Part shown: piece after piece, positions 26,715 through 36,328 of the stretch
How the letters are laid out: each line of letters begins with the position of its first letter
How positions within the stretch are numbered: position 1 is the stretch's first letter
From: Candidatus Heimdallarchaeota archaeon
Lineage (GTDB): Archaea > Asgardarchaeota > Heimdallarchaeia > JABLTI01
Reading direction: 5' to 3'
NCBI GenBank assembly: GCA_019058275.1
Contig: JAHLVW010000103.1
Coordinates: 1-64,000 of the forward strand
Length of the DNA: 64,000 nucleotides
Position numbers and translations under genes: made by a program
Notes under the pieces: generated by a model
The model's database searches: none
What the model saw: only the letters and a program-made list of their open reading frames with translations
What the model was told of the DNA's origin: nothing

Positions 26715-28722
26715 ATTTTTTCTTACTTAGCAGAAAAATAGTTGTAATAATACAAAGGGTAATTGGAAGTATAACCATATAAAATGATATACGGTCTGTT
26801 GGTGTATCCATCAGAATAATAAAACTAAATGATCCTGTTCCTGTATAAGAACCAAATCCAAAAACATACAAGTGGTCTTCAACTAAATTTATTTGGTAAG
26901 TGTAGTTTTCTCCAGGAATGCCATACAGAAAGTCAACAATTAAACGGTTTTGCTGATTTATTACTGATACTTCTAAACCAACAGGCCAAGAGCTATTTAT
27001 CATTAGAGTATAGTTGCCTGGTTCAAGAAAAATCGAATAGTAATTATGAACTGTTTTGGGTGGAATTAACCCTACAGCAGGTGGAAATTCTCCGGTAATC
27101 TCTTGATTAACTTCAATTGTTTTTGTTCTAGAAAGCGAGATTTCCAATATACCAGTTGCATTTCCTAAAGATGAAATGAAAATGTAACAGATTCCTGGAT
27201 TGAACCAATGTATTATCTGTTCTATATTACCTTGCTCAGGATTTACAACATTCGAATACATGAAATCCGTTTCAAATGTTTCACTACTGAAGCCATTTTC
27301 AAGGTAGAAACCAATATCACCACTTGTAACCTCAATTGTGAAATTATATATCCCTTTCATATCTGCCTGAAAAACAAAAACGCTTCTTTGTTTACCATTT
27401 AATTCTAAATTGTATTTTCTATTCATTCTTAGAAAATAGATATCATGTATTTCTGATGGAATTATTGGTGCACTTTGTAAATAATTTATCAAAAAATCAT
27501 CCCATTGTGTATCATTCAGAAAATCCAAATCATTTAAATCACCTGTGAGCGAGTCATTTACGTATTGTTCCCAATAACTCAATGATTGATTGTCTATTGG
27601 GAAAAAAATTTCTAAACCAGTTTTCTCTTGAGAACTTCTCGAATTAAAGTTATGCAATACTGAGTTGGAATATTCTGCATCTAATTCATTCAATATACTT
27701 AAGATTTTTTGATTCTCATAGAATTCGGTTTTCATAGTATTTATCATTGTTCCTAAATCTACAACTGAATTAGATAAACCTTCAATAGATTGACGAATGT
27801 TTGAGATATTTTTGGATTCGGAGGGGAGCAAGTTAGATAATTCAACGCTAAGATTTGTAAGCGAATCAACTAGAGTTGGAAGGGATGTACAATTTATTAC
27901 ACTAAAAGTCTGAAAAGTGCAATAAGTGTAAACCTCCATATATGTTCTACCAAATACTTCGCCTAATTCCCATGGTTGCATTGATGGATTGGCAATTAAT
28001 TCCTCTATTACAGCTTGATAATTTAAGGATTCAATTAACATTTGATTTTGTGAGGATGCAAAATAATCTGTAAATGATCGCCACTCATAAGCAATTTCTA
28101 GAAATCCCATACTACAGGCTTCAGTTACTACTAGATCTACATGTAGTCCATTCATTGCATTCTGTAATTCATTTGGTGTTATATAATCACGATTTGATGA
28201 ATAATCCCAACTTATGCCGGATAATCCTTTACCATGATTGAATATTATTAATGCTTGTTTCTCAGCTGAAAATCGTCCTTGTGTCCAATGAACAAATTGC
28301 CTTAAAGTCGAACCATCTCCCATATTAACTTCGCCTAGTTCCATGAGTATTTTAGAACCAATAGTCATTGGATCATTATCTGGGAGAAGATGATAATACC
28401 TTGCGTTTGTCCAATCTCCTGCAGATCTATCATAATCGGGGATACGATCAATCATAATAATGACATCAACTTCGCTAGTCTGAGAATAACCAGATTCAAA
28501 TTCATTAAGAGCGTCTACTGCTGATAATTCGAATTCATTATCACCATCCAAGTAAACCATTAAGAGCCACTTACTGACATCAGAATTCGGTTCATGTAAA
28601 TAATCTTCATTTCTATTAGTAGTTTCAATTCGAGGAGGGTTATTATTAATTACAAGGTGAAAATTACTAAAAAACACTAGAGATATTAAAATGCCTATTT
28701 TTAGTTTTAGGCTGTTTCTCAC
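26704..28722 (-). CDS. Clostripain-family (C11) cysteine peptidase, membrane anchored
   Basis: 672 residues from GTG 28722, chosen because GGGGGG stands five bases before it. The frame is open further up to ATG 28791. A signal helix (LKIGILISLVFFSNF) leads into the caspase-like C11 domain: WLLMVYLDGDNEFELSAVDA, ALIIFNHGKGLSG with the catalytic histidine, and LVVTEACSMGFLEIAYEW with the catalytic cysteine. Residues about 440-620 form one or two beta-sandwich domains of the prepeptidase C-terminal type (FTIEVTSGDIGFYLENG, PGNYTLMINSSW). A final membrane helix and KKKSKE tail anchor it. It would cut surface or extracellular proteins, usually after arginine in this family. All catalytic residues are present. 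Confidence 0.85.
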   Translation of the reverse strand: MRNSLKLKIGILISLVFFSNFHLVINNNPPRIETTNRNEDYLHEPNSDVSKWLLMVYLDGDNEFELSAVDALNEFESGYSQTSEVDVIIMIDRIPDYDRSAGDWTNARYYHLLPDNDPMTIGSKILMELGEVNMGDGSTLRQFVHWTQGRFSAEKQALIIFNHGKGLSGISWDYSSNRDYITPNELQNAMNGLHVDLVVTEACSMGFLEIAYEWRSFTDYFASSQNQMLIESLNYQAVIEELIANPSMQPWELGEVFGRTYMEVYTYCTFQTFSVINCTSLPTLVDSLTNLSVELSNLLPSESKNISNIRQSIEGLSNSVVDLGTMINTMKTEFYENQKILSILNELDAEYSNSVLHNFNSRSSQEKTGLEIFFPIDNQSLSYWEQYVNDSLTGDLNDLDFLNDTQWDDFLINYLQSAPIIPSEIHDIYFLRMNRKYNLELNGKQRSVFVFQADMKGIYNFTIEVTSGDIGFYLENGFSSETFETDFMYSNVVNPEQGNIEQIIHWFNPGICYIFISSLGNATGILEISLSRTKTIEVNQEITGEFPPAVGLIPPKTVHNYYSIFLEPGNYTLMINSSWPVGLEVSVINQQNRLIVDFLYGIPGENYTYQINLVEDHLYVFGFGSYTGTGSFSFIILMDTPTDRISFYMVILPITLCIITTIFLLSKKKSKE

Positions 28723-28791
28723 ATTGCCCCCCAATAATAATTGTCTCTTTATGGAATAAAATTTTTTGCTATTAAAGGTTAAATAGAGCAT

Positions 28792-29186
28792 AATTGGGGT
28801 ATACTAGATTAGTAATGTTGATGATGAACTAATAGTATAAAATGGTGAAGAGTCAAGGGAAGATTTTGATCATTTTGGCAATAAGAATCCTATTAATCTC
28901 GAACAATGATGCTTCTGATCAAATATTCAGGTTTGAATGTCATAACTATCTGCGGATTCTCCAATGATAAATATTTTCAATAGACAAGTTTTCTTTCCAA
29001 CCTAATATACTAAAAGAATATGTTTATAAAGCAATACTTAAACTGTTCTAGTGTATACATAGATGAAACATGAGATATGAAGCGAAATTTTTAGTAATTA
29101 ACTTAAGTTATAAGTACGATTTCTTGAAATTAACTTTTTGCTTATTGTTTGTTTTTGTATAACAAAATATTCGGTGAAAATATAAA
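28792..29186. other. Intergenic stretch without a gene
   Basis: 395 bases of AT-rich sequence between the divergent peptidase and zinc-ribbon genes. I see no open frame worth calling. TTTATAAAG near 29023 could be a promoter element for the zinc-ribbon gene, which would then have a leader of over 100 bases. I see no clear riboswitch or RNA gene. Confidence 0.4.
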
Positions 29187-29345
29187 ATGAGTAGATACGG
29201 TAACTACGACAGACCACCAAGAGAAATGCACGCAGTAACTTGTGCAGACTGTGGTAAAGAAACAGAAGTTCCTTTCAAACCAGATGGTGAACGACCTGTA
29301 TACTGTCAAGAATGTTACAGAAAACGAAAGCCAAGAAGATATTAG
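29187..29345 (+). CDS. Small CxxC-x17-CxxC zinc-ribbon protein
   Basis: 52 residues from ATG 29187. The sequence has a tyrosine/arginine-rich head, CADCGKETEVPFKPDGERPV, then CQECYRKRKPRRY. This is the known CxxC-x17-CxxC zinc-ribbon family found as tiny proteins in many archaea and candidate-phyla bacteria, often highly expressed and probably RNA- or ribosome-associated. Codon use and the clean four-cysteine ligand set support a real gene despite its length. It is monocistronic and followed by a T-rich stretch. Confidence 0.85.
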   Translation: MSRYGNYDRPPREMHAVTCADCGKETEVPFKPDGERPVYCQECYRKRKPRRY

Positions 29346-29491
29346 TGATAGTATCTTTCATCTATATTATCTAGTTGAATTATAACTTTCGTTTTTTATG
29401 TTATTATTCAATCTAGTTTTTTTTTATTTTATCTATTCAAGTTGAGATTCTTTTATGCATCCATTTCGTGAAAAGTATGTGACTATAACGA

Positions 29492-30469
29492 TCACTGTTT
29501 CTTCTTACCAATTCTTGAAACAATTCGATATACTATTAGAGTAAAAAAACTCGATATGATTACAATAGGATATATAATATTGTTATTACTCGTTAACTCA
29601 ATTTCTTGATCTATAACTAAGTGAGTTCCAACACACCCTTCACCATAGTTATCTTGATAATTTTCTTCAATATAATCCCTAATCTGATTACCACAACAAT
29701 GAATTGGATAGATTTTATCAACTCCTAGATCTATGAGCTTTGTAGCAGTATTGCTTATCACATCGGTACTTGCATAATCAAGGTGAAAACCACCAATCAC
29801 CAAATAGGGATCAACTTCGAGGTCTTCAATAGCTTTAGCAACAATATTTTCAACACCTGGATGACTACAGCCAACAACGACGACTAGGTCAACATTGGCA
29901 ACATTTACCGTTAAAGCATGTTCATATGGAGGTCCTCTGAGTTCTCCAACTAGAGCTATTCCAGGAGAAAGGATAGTTGTCAAATGATTATCAACAACAT
30001 CAAATCCTAGATCTTCAATCCCCGTTTTTACAAAACTATCCATAAAGTGAGGGACATAAACAGTTATGTTGGGGTGGGTTTCGACCATATATGATAAACC
30101 TCCCACATGGTCCCAATGTTCGTGTGAAATAACAATATAGTCAACTAAACTGAGATCCTTACCTAATACATTAGCATTGTTCCTTAAAGCATCAGGATCA
30201 GGTCCAGTATCCACTAGTATAGTTTGATTATTTGTCTCTACAAGCATTGAAACACCCCAAGGAGCTTGAAGAGTACCATTTGCATAGTTATCAACTAAAA
30301 CAGTTATTTCAACAGAATCAACATGACCTATGTTTGATTCCAAGCTACAAACTTGCCAATTAGTATTTGTTGTTATTTGTAGAATTCCAATGAATGATAT
30401 AGAAATTACAATTAAAATCCAACTAGTAACCCGTTTTAATCCATTATAACTTAGACTCATAATACTCAA
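29492..30469 (-). CDS. Secreted metallo-beta-lactamase-fold hydrolase
   Basis: 325 residues from ATG 30469. An N-terminal signal helix and a C-terminal membrane helix (about 300-317) with basic tail suggest an enzyme anchored on the outer face. The metal site motifs are ILVDTGPDPDAL, ISHEHWDHVGGL (HxHxDH), VVGCSHPGVENIV and VIGGFHLDYA, ending in IYPIHCCG. They match the archaeal MBL group that includes the dihydropterin RFA-P synthase-like proteins, though that enzyme is cytosolic and this one appears exported. The substrate is unknown. A second member, partial, lies at 63541. Confidence 0.85.
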   Translation of the reverse strand: MSIMSLSYNGLKRVTSWILIVISISFIGILQITTNTNWQVCSLESNIGHVDSVEITVLVDNYANGTLQAPWGVSMLVETNNQTILVDTGPDPDALRNNANVLGKDLSLVDYIVISHEHWDHVGGLSYMVETHPNITVYVPHFMDSFVKTGIEDLGFDVVDNHLTTILSPGIALVGELRGPPYEHALTVNVANVDLVVVVGCSHPGVENIVAKAIEDLEVDPYLVIGGFHLDYASTDVISNTATKLIDLGVDKIYPIHCCGNQIRDYIEENYQDNYGEGCVGTHLVIDQEIELTSNNNIIYPIVIISSFFTLIVYRIVSRIGKKKQ

Positions 30470-30578
30470 CCCTTAATTCCTACTTTCTCTTTTACTTTGA
30501 TTTATTAAAAAATTATGATAAGTCTAATTTACTTCATTGTTTTTTCAGAGTCTATTGAGTATCAATTAATTATGAATT

Positions 30579-31406
30579 TTAACTCGTAGCAAACCTGCAG
30601 TAACTCCAAACCAAGGAGTGATTCCTAGTAAGATTTATCCCATATATCATTTTAATGCAAGTGTGTCGTTTTTCAGGTGAATATTGTTTAAGTTCAGATT
30701 CTAGATACTCCGGAACAGTAATTGTTTTCGGACCAGATGAAAGATATTGATTAATTAAACTGAAAGCAGTTTCTTTATCATTTGCAATTAATGGACCTAT
30801 ACGTGAACCATCAGATATGGCATAGCCCTTATTCTTGATAAATGTCATATCCCACCCTTCGCGTTCTATTAGATAATCTAGTAATTTTGATCTGTTAAAT
30901 CCCATTGCTTCTTTATCCATTTTATAAATTCATGATGGTATCGAATCAGAAAGTCTCTCTACATTTTCATAAGTGGCATCATCTGGTTTTGTCAACTTAA
31001 GTATAAACGCATTGAATTCCTCTTTAAACCCGCATCTTCTATAGATACTATCAGCTCCTAGATTGGAGAATAATTCAATAGTAGGATTGTGTTTTTCTGC
31101 TTCTTCTAGCAATTTCTTGAAAATACTTGTACCAATCCCTCGCTTTCTTTGAGATAGTAAAACGCCTAAATAACCAATATATCAAGAACCAATTTGCTGT
31201 GTTTCACCGCCTAATCCAATAGCTTTTCCTTTTTCTTCAGCAACAAAAAATGAAGTAATATTCTTTTCTAATTCGTTTTTAAATCTACTTGCAACATTGA
31301 TTACCATTTCAGAATTGATTTTTTCCATTCCAAAGGAATTTAAAAAAACAATGGCTAATTCTTTGCAATCTGCTTTTTTTACAGGACAAATAACTATATT
31401 TGGCAT
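30579..31406 (-). pseudogene. Two-domain GNAT acetyltransferase with two in-frame TGA codons
   Basis: A single frame runs from ATG 31406 to TAA 30579 (276 codons) and is interrupted only by TGA at 31182-31184 and 30930-30932. The N-terminal GNAT domain has FVAEEKGKAIGLGGETQ, then GS-TGA-YIGYLGVLLSQRKR and GIGTSIFKKLLEEAEKHNP (acetyl-CoA loop), then NLGADSIYRRCGFKEE. The C-terminal domain opens with MDKEAMGFNRSKLLDYLIER and GYAISDGSRIGPLIANDKET, as in GNAT proteins with a second acetyltransferase-like domain. The first TGA sits where an aromatic residue is usual. No indel is seen, so the damage is limited to two point changes. Confidence 0.75.
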
Positions 31407-31753
31407 TTTAGTTATCTTTTTCTTTTATTTTTATTAAGCTAAACTTAGGTCTGATTTGTTATTGTTTAAAAATCAAACTTTAATCTATTTCGGATTATTC
31501 ATTATATGTAAACAAGTCATATAATTGCATTTTCAGAATAATATTAAGCATTTTAAGCTAGGAATAAATTACTATTTTGAGAGAAATGAAGTGACCAAAA
31601 TGCAAATCTACTAATATTGAAAAAGTGATATCAAACAAAAAACCTATTTTGAATTATACTTGTAGTGGTATGCATTCCTGATTAAACAAAGTTGTAGTTC
31701 ATCGCGAATTCAAATGCAATAATTGTCAACAAAGCTGGAAATAAGGATTTTCT
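31407..31753. other. Intergenic stretch with a possible zinc-ribbon fragment
   Basis: 347 bases between two damaged acetyltransferase genes. On the + strand around 31640-31735 a short frame reads YTCSGMHS, a stop, then HREFKCNNCQQSWK, which hints at a decayed two-CxxC ribbon such as the end of a transposase or a short zinc protein. It is too short to name. The rest is AT-rich with no signal I can support. Confidence 0.35.
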
Positions 31754-32297
31754 CTAGATGTTAGTTTTTTTCCATTCTTTTCTTAGAATGTCCATTAATA
31801 GAACATCATGGTATTTTCCTTCTCTAAATCTTGCTTCCCTACGTAAACCAATTTCCTTAAACCCAGCCTTCAGATAAGTCTTAATCGCTCGAGTATTTCG
31901 TACATAAAACACGTAACTCTATTCGATGAAGATTAAGATAATCAAAGCCAAATTTTAAGAGAACCTTCATAGCATCAGTGCCATATCCTTTTCCCCAATT
32001 TTTCTCAGCATGAATTGCTATACCTAGCTTAGCTTTTCGATTTATGTAATTCAAGCCTGTTAAACAACATATTCCCAAAAACTTTTTCGTTTGTTTATTT
32101 TCTATGGTAAAGGTAAAAGCTGTTCCTTCTTTTCTGCTCTGCCAAGTACTTCTTATCCATTCCTTTTCCTCTTCTCGAGAGTTTGGTAATATGTAGTATA
32201 GAAAACTTCTAAGTTTAAGATCATTCCAATGTTCTATTATAGCATCCAAATCGTTAAGTTCAGCACCATGTAAAGATACAAGTTCACCATCAAACAT
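31754..32297 (-). pseudogene. RimJ/RimL-type GNAT acetyltransferase with one frameshift
   Basis: From ATG 32297 the frame gives 138 residues of a GNAT protein (WIRSTWQSRKEGTAFTFTIE, EKNWGKGYGTDAMKVLLKFG acetyl-CoA loop, LNLHRIELRVL) and then runs out of frame. Removing one T from the TTTT run near 31908 restores the rest: YVRNTRAIKTYLKAGFKEIG, then REGKYHDVLLMDILRKEW, ending at TAG 31754. The joined protein of about 180 residues has normal family length. A single homopolymer indel is the only flaw, so a sequencing error is a real alternative to a true frameshift. Confidence 0.8.
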
Positions 32298-32384
32298 AGC
32301 TATTCCCTACAGAGTCAGTCTATAACAAACATATATATGTTAATTGGTAACATAGGAAAATGACTCAATAAATTTCAGCAAAAC

Positions 32385-33320
32385 TTAGCTTTTGAAGAAC
32401 CATCCTAATAATTTCAGGAAGAATTGAGTTGAGCCAAATTTCCTCAATGAGTTTAGAACTGCTTCGCTGAAACGCGACGACTGATAGTTTATTTTGGGAT
32501 TTTTCTTCTTGATAATTCTAAATGTTTTCTTAGCAGCCTTCAAAGGTATTGTACCTTCAGAAAAGAAACTTTCAGTAAAAATCCAAACCTTTTTCGCCAA
32601 TGGTAAATATGGAGAATTATTTGGAACTGGTGTTGGATCATCCATGAGACTAGTAATTTTTTGTGGTTTAGATTGATTCAATGCAATCATATTTGAATTG
32701 AAATTTGTTTTAAACGTTCCCAACACAAGTGAGGAGATTTTGATATTGAAATGTTTACATTCCAAATAGAGTGCCTCAGACATACGCATAATCGCTGCTT
32801 TAGTTGCTGCATAAATTCCCATAAACGGTAATGCTTGGTAACCTGACATTGAGGTGATATTAATTATACGACCTGATTTATTCTCACGCATTTTGGGTAG
32901 AACTTTTTGTATCAAGTGAATTGGACCAACGATGTTTGTATCAAACATGGCCTTCACTAAATCATAATCATTTTCTTCTATTGAAGAAAAGGTACTAAAT
33001 CCGACATTGTTTATCAAAATATCAACCATATTAACTTCAGATTCTATTTTTGTTACTAATTCATCAATTGATTGACTTGCTGTAATATCAAGTTTAACAA
33101 AATTAATCTCATTAAGAATTACATCAAGATTTGATAGTATCTTCTTAGGAACTTTAAAATTATTCTGCATAATGAATGTTTTTTCAAGCCCTTTCAGATC
33201 ATACCTTTCAGGATTTCTGGAAGTAACATAAACAGTATAACCTAAATATTTCAAATAAATGGCTACAGATAATCCTATACCAGAAGTACCTCCAGTAACA
33301 AGTACTGTTTGATTTCTCAT
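32385..33320 (-). CDS. Classical short-chain dehydrogenase/reductase
   Basis: 311 residues from ATG 33320. The cofactor loop is VLVTGGTSGIGLSVAIY, followed by LINNVGFS, the catalytic serine in ITSMSGYQ and Y-x-x-x-K in IYAATKAAIMR. The C-terminal extension of about 60 residues is basic and hydrophobic and may touch the membrane. It would oxidise or reduce an alcohol/ketone, perhaps of a lipid or isoprenoid (inference from the extension only). A TATA box stands 63 bases upstream, and an epimerase paralogue follows upstream on the same strand. Confidence 0.85.
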   Translation of the reverse strand: MRNQTVLVTGGTSGIGLSVAIYLKYLGYTVYVTSRNPERYDLKGLEKTFIMQNNFKVPKKILSNLDVILNEINFVKLDITASQSIDELVTKIESEVNMVDILINNVGFSTFSSIEENDYDLVKAMFDTNIVGPIHLIQKVLPKMRENKSGRIINITSMSGYQALPFMGIYAATKAAIMRMSEALYLECKHFNIKISSLVLGTFKTNFNSNMIALNQSKPQKITSLMDDPTPVPNNSPYLPLAKKVWIFTESFFSEGTIPLKAAKKTFRIIKKKNPKINYQSSRFSEAVLNSLRKFGSTQFFLKLLGWFFKS

Positions 33321-33382
33321 ATCTAACCCACACGTATAAATCCCTATACGTTCTTTTAATCTAATAAAGTAATACTAAACTC

Positions 33383-33393
33383 CTATATAAAGG
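33383..33393 (-). promoter_or_regulatory. TATA box of the SDR gene
   Basis: On the minus strand CTTTATATAGG lies about 65 bases before the ATG at 33320, preceded by an A-rich BRE-like stretch. It lies in the 121-base gap after the epimerase gene, so the SDR gene probably has its own promoter. Confidence 0.5.
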
Positions 33394-33441
33394 TTAAATC
33401 GACTAAAAAAAGCCATCCAAATCTAGTCTGCTAGATGCTTT

Positions 33442-34431
33442 TCATCTATAAGGTGACTGTTTGATAAGATACCATCTTACTATTGGTTTAAGCATTTTAA
33501 TCAATGAAAATGTTAAGCTATTGTTTTTCTTCATATCTGCAATGATGTCTTCTGTACTATGTTTTTGGAAATCTAGTAATTCTTGGCTCTCTGAAGTATC
33601 CATAAATGCAAAGTGATATAAGTTACCTTTGAATAGATCTCGAGATAGTGTTCCAATGCCACTTGCAACCATCATTTTGTTAATGAATTCCATGTAGCTT
33701 AGTCTACAGCTATCTCCACCTGCTAAATGGAGTATTTTGCCCCATATCTCCTCTGTAAACAGAGCATTAAAGAAAGCAATAGCTACATCCTCTTCATGGA
33801 TTAATTCTACATTGCTGTCAGCTTCTACGTCAAACATAGCTGGATTCTGTGCGAGGTAGTCTAATGGGGGAACAACTGTCAGCACAAAAATCGCATAGTC
33901 TAATTTTGATTCTTGTAATAGCTTTACACATTCTATTTTATGTGTGCCATAGTGATCTGTTCTGTTAGATGGACTCCCTGGTATAATCGGTTGTTTTTCT
34001 TTAGGAACATACCCATACATATCTATTGATGAAGGATAGATAATCTTTGTCGATTGATTATGACTCTTTATTGAATCAATGACAATTTCTAGACCACCAA
34101 CATTGACTTCTCTCACCTGTGGTTCGATTTCATCAGGAATTGGTGGTAAAACAAAAGCTAGATGGAAAATTGTGTCCTTCCCTCTAACCATTTCATCTAC
34201 AAGTGATTTATTTTTAATATCACCAAAAACTATCTTGACATTTTTGTTCTTTCGGTATTTTCTTGCTGCTCGTTTTGTTTTTCTGGTTGGTAAATCAAAA
34301 CAATGAATAGTAGCGTTACCAAAAGTGTTTTTCAATATAGTCATTTGCTGATCATTTAAAAAATAATCAAGTATACATTTGCCAATCTGTCCAAAAGCTC
34401 CAGTGATTAAGATATTTATTTCCTTTTGCAC
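33442..34431 (-). CDS. NAD-dependent epimerase/dehydratase (extended SDR), paralogue 2
   Basis: 329 residues from ATG 34431. The cofactor loop is ILITGAFGQIGKCIL, then FGDIKNK, PSSIDMYGY and Y-x-x-x-K (HYGTHK). The C-terminal half matches the paralogue at 22812 throughout (VELIHEEDVAIAF, LHLAGGDSCRLSYMEFINK, YLIKQSPY). The two copies differ moderately, so the duplication is not recent. The shared IHEEDVA and AGG..CRL..F motifs suggest the same reaction class on related substrates, unknown here. Confidence 0.9.
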   Translation of the reverse strand: MQKEINILITGAFGQIGKCILDYFLNDQQMTILKNTFGNATIHCFDLPTRKTKRAARKYRKNKNVKIVFGDIKNKSLVDEMVRGKDTIFHLAFVLPPIPDEIEPQVREVNVGGLEIVIDSIKSHNQSTKIIYPSSIDMYGYVPKEKQPIIPGSPSNRTDHYGTHKIECVKLLQESKLDYAIFVLTVVPPLDYLAQNPAMFDVEADSNVELIHEEDVAIAFFNALFTEEIWGKILHLAGGDSCRLSYMEFINKMMVASGIGTLSRDLFKGNLYHFAFMDTSESQELLDFQKHSTEDIIADMKKNNSLTFSLIKMLKPIVRWYLIKQSPYR

Positions 34432-34585
34432 TCATATTCACCTAGCTAATAGTCTGTGTTAGGTAGGTAAATAAAGTTTATTTACAATGGGATAAATATT
34501 TTAATCCGTAGAAGTATAGTAATTCATTACAATTTAAATACTTAGAACTGCAAATTACATCATTAATAGGAATAGGGATTAAGAA

Positions 34586-35602
34586 ATGACAAAAGACTAT
34601 TGGATATTATTAGCTTCATTAAAGGATACTGGTTTTGATATTCACATTTCCGAGCAATTACCATTTGATAATATCCTTCCGCAAATCAATTATCTTGGTA
34701 TATTCGCTAGTAATTCAATTAATGATGTTACAGGACCTGTTACATTTTATAATCTGCTTGAATATCAATGTCTAATGTTCTCATTTGAAATAAAGGATAT
34801 GGCAGTAACTGATCCTCGAATGGTAAAGAACAATTACCTTGTGACTGCTTTTGTTCTCATCTTGTTTAAAAATACCCAAAAACACCAGCAGTATTTTGCT
34901 AACATGCGTTTACTGTTATTAGATAAAGTTACTCTCTGGAGACAGAATTACTCTAGGATAAGGGAAATTCAAGAGTCTGATTTCGAGAAATTGACTAATA
35001 TTCTTACAAATTTAGAAAGCATAGATAGCAAATTAAATACAGAGACTCCAAGTATTGAATATAACAAACTATTCTTTATTGATCAGCTTAATAACTTTAG
35101 TTCAATTATAGATAAACACTACTCGGTACTTTTTGTAATCAATTCAGAAAAATATTTTGAAGAAATAAGTAATATCTTCATTAATTTTGGTCAACATATT
35201 TTCCCAAAGATGGAAAAAAACTTTGATTCATTTAATGTTACAACAATAGATAATCTAGAAGTTAAATTGGTTGCTACAAATAGTCTGAAGAAAATGAAAA
35301 ATAAATCTGTAATGCTCTTATTAGATACTGATACTGAATTTGAATCATATATTCAAAATATTGATAAGCTTGAACTAGAAGATAGGGAAAATTGTTTAGT
35401 CTATCTTTATTCAGAAAAAGGTGAAAAGAATCTTGTTAAAAAATACTTTAACACTATCTATAAAATCAAAACTTGCAATGTGGGTTTTGTAGAAGAGGTA
35501 GATGATTCTTCATGGCTACAACAACTTATTCAATTCATGTATCGAGTTGTGTTCAAATTTAGATACTATGACAAAGAACAGGCTTTAAAATTTAACATGT
35601 AA
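34586..35602 (+). CDS. Longin/roadblock-like protein opening the GTPase operon
   Basis: 338 residues from ATG 34586. The first 110 residues show the pattern of longin/roadblock-type domains seen near Asgard small GTPases: YWILLASLKDTGFDIHISEQ, a middle helix, YQCLMFSFEIKDMAVTDPRM and YLVTAFVLILFK. A helical part (about 110-160) and a second alpha/beta region (about 165-338, VLFVINSEKYFEEISNIF; CLVYLYSEKGEKNL) follow. There are no membrane helices. It is the first of four genes on one strand that include an Arf-like GTPase and a membrane protein. It may bind or regulate that GTPase (inference). The fold call rests on pattern only. Confidence 0.55.
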   Translation: MTKDYWILLASLKDTGFDIHISEQLPFDNILPQINYLGIFASNSINDVTGPVTFYNLLEYQCLMFSFEIKDMAVTDPRMVKNNYLVTAFVLILFKNTQKHQQYFANMRLLLLDKVTLWRQNYSRIREIQESDFEKLTNILTNLESIDSKLNTETPSIEYNKLFFIDQLNNFSSIIDKHYSVLFVINSEKYFEEISNIFINFGQHIFPKMEKNFDSFNVTTIDNLEVKLVATNSLKKMKNKSVMLLLDTDTEFESYIQNIDKLELEDRENCLVYLYSEKGEKNLVKKYFNTIYKIKTCNVGFVEEVDDSSWLQQLIQFMYRVVFKFRYYDKEQALKFNM

Positions 35603-35763
35603 AACTACCCAATCAATACAATGATGCTCAAATTTTACTTATTTTCTTAAGATTTTTTTTGTCGAATGTTTTTTGCCTCAATAATACTTTTAAAAAACCC
35701 ACGTTTCGTATATTATATTATCTTATCATTAAAAGTGATTTATCAAACAAGAGAGGATTCCGT

Positions 35764-36315
35764 TTGAAAACTGAAGCTATATGTATAACTACAATGGGAA
35801 AGGAACATGTTGAACTAGTCGATGTCTTTCCAAAAGAATGTTTGACAAACGAACAAAAAGAGTTCATTCAAAAAAACAGCCTTCCCATTGGTGCAAATAA
35901 AGGTGATTACTTCACCATTGAAATGGATAATCATGGCAATGTGCTCTTTAGCTATGTTTTTGTAATTCCATCATTGGAAGAAAATGAACGAAATATTATC
36001 GCTTCTCTTACATCTATTGTAAGAGAGCATGAAAAGATTCTAGTGGACAAAATTCACGAAGAAAGTGAAATTCACAAAGAATTTGTTCGAAAGAGCTTTT
36101 CGTACATAATTGATGAATTACAAAAATTAGGCATCTTATCTTTACCAACAATTATCGAAATAATCCCAGCCATTCTAGACGGATTAATGAGTGGTAATTT
36201 CAAAATTGAGGTAAATGGTAGAAGAGTAATTGAATTCAGTTTTGGCATCAGAAAATCAGCAGTTGAAGATGATGATGAAATTACCAGAAAAACCATGATG
36301 AGTGAACTATATTAA
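35764..36315 (+). CDS. Longin-like protein with helical C-terminus in the GTPase operon
   Basis: 183 residues from TTG 35764, chosen because AGAGG stands about seven bases upstream and the sequence MKTEAICITTMGKEHVELVD starts a typical domain. The frame is open up to 35659. Residues 1-90 form a beta-rich domain with SLPIGANKGDYFTIEMD and LFSYVFVIPSLEENERNIIA, resembling Asgard longin-type proteins. A helical segment (about 90-135) and a short C-terminal beta part follow. It ends 13 bases before the GTPase start. The position suggests a direct partner of the GTPase, perhaps an activator or platform; this is inference. Confidence 0.55.
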   Translation: MKTEAICITTMGKEHVELVDVFPKECLTNEQKEFIQKNSLPIGANKGDYFTIEMDNHGNVLFSYVFVIPSLEENERNIIASLTSIVREHEKILVDKIHEESEIHKEFVRKSFSYIIDELQKLGILSLPTIIEIIPAILDGLMSGNFKIEVNGRRVIEFSFGIRKSAVEDDDEITRKTMMSELY

Positions 36316-36328
36316 AGGAGCTTAAGAA

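Noticed and set aside
30579..31406. Selenocysteine at the in-frame TGA codons
   Set aside because: The families hit have no known selenoproteins, the expected residues are aromatic or basic rather than cysteine, and I see no SECIS-like hairpin beside them.
31640..31735. Transposase or zinc-ribbon gene
   Set aside because: Only about 30 codons with one CxxC-like pair and a stop; no further transposase motif or terminal repeats nearby.
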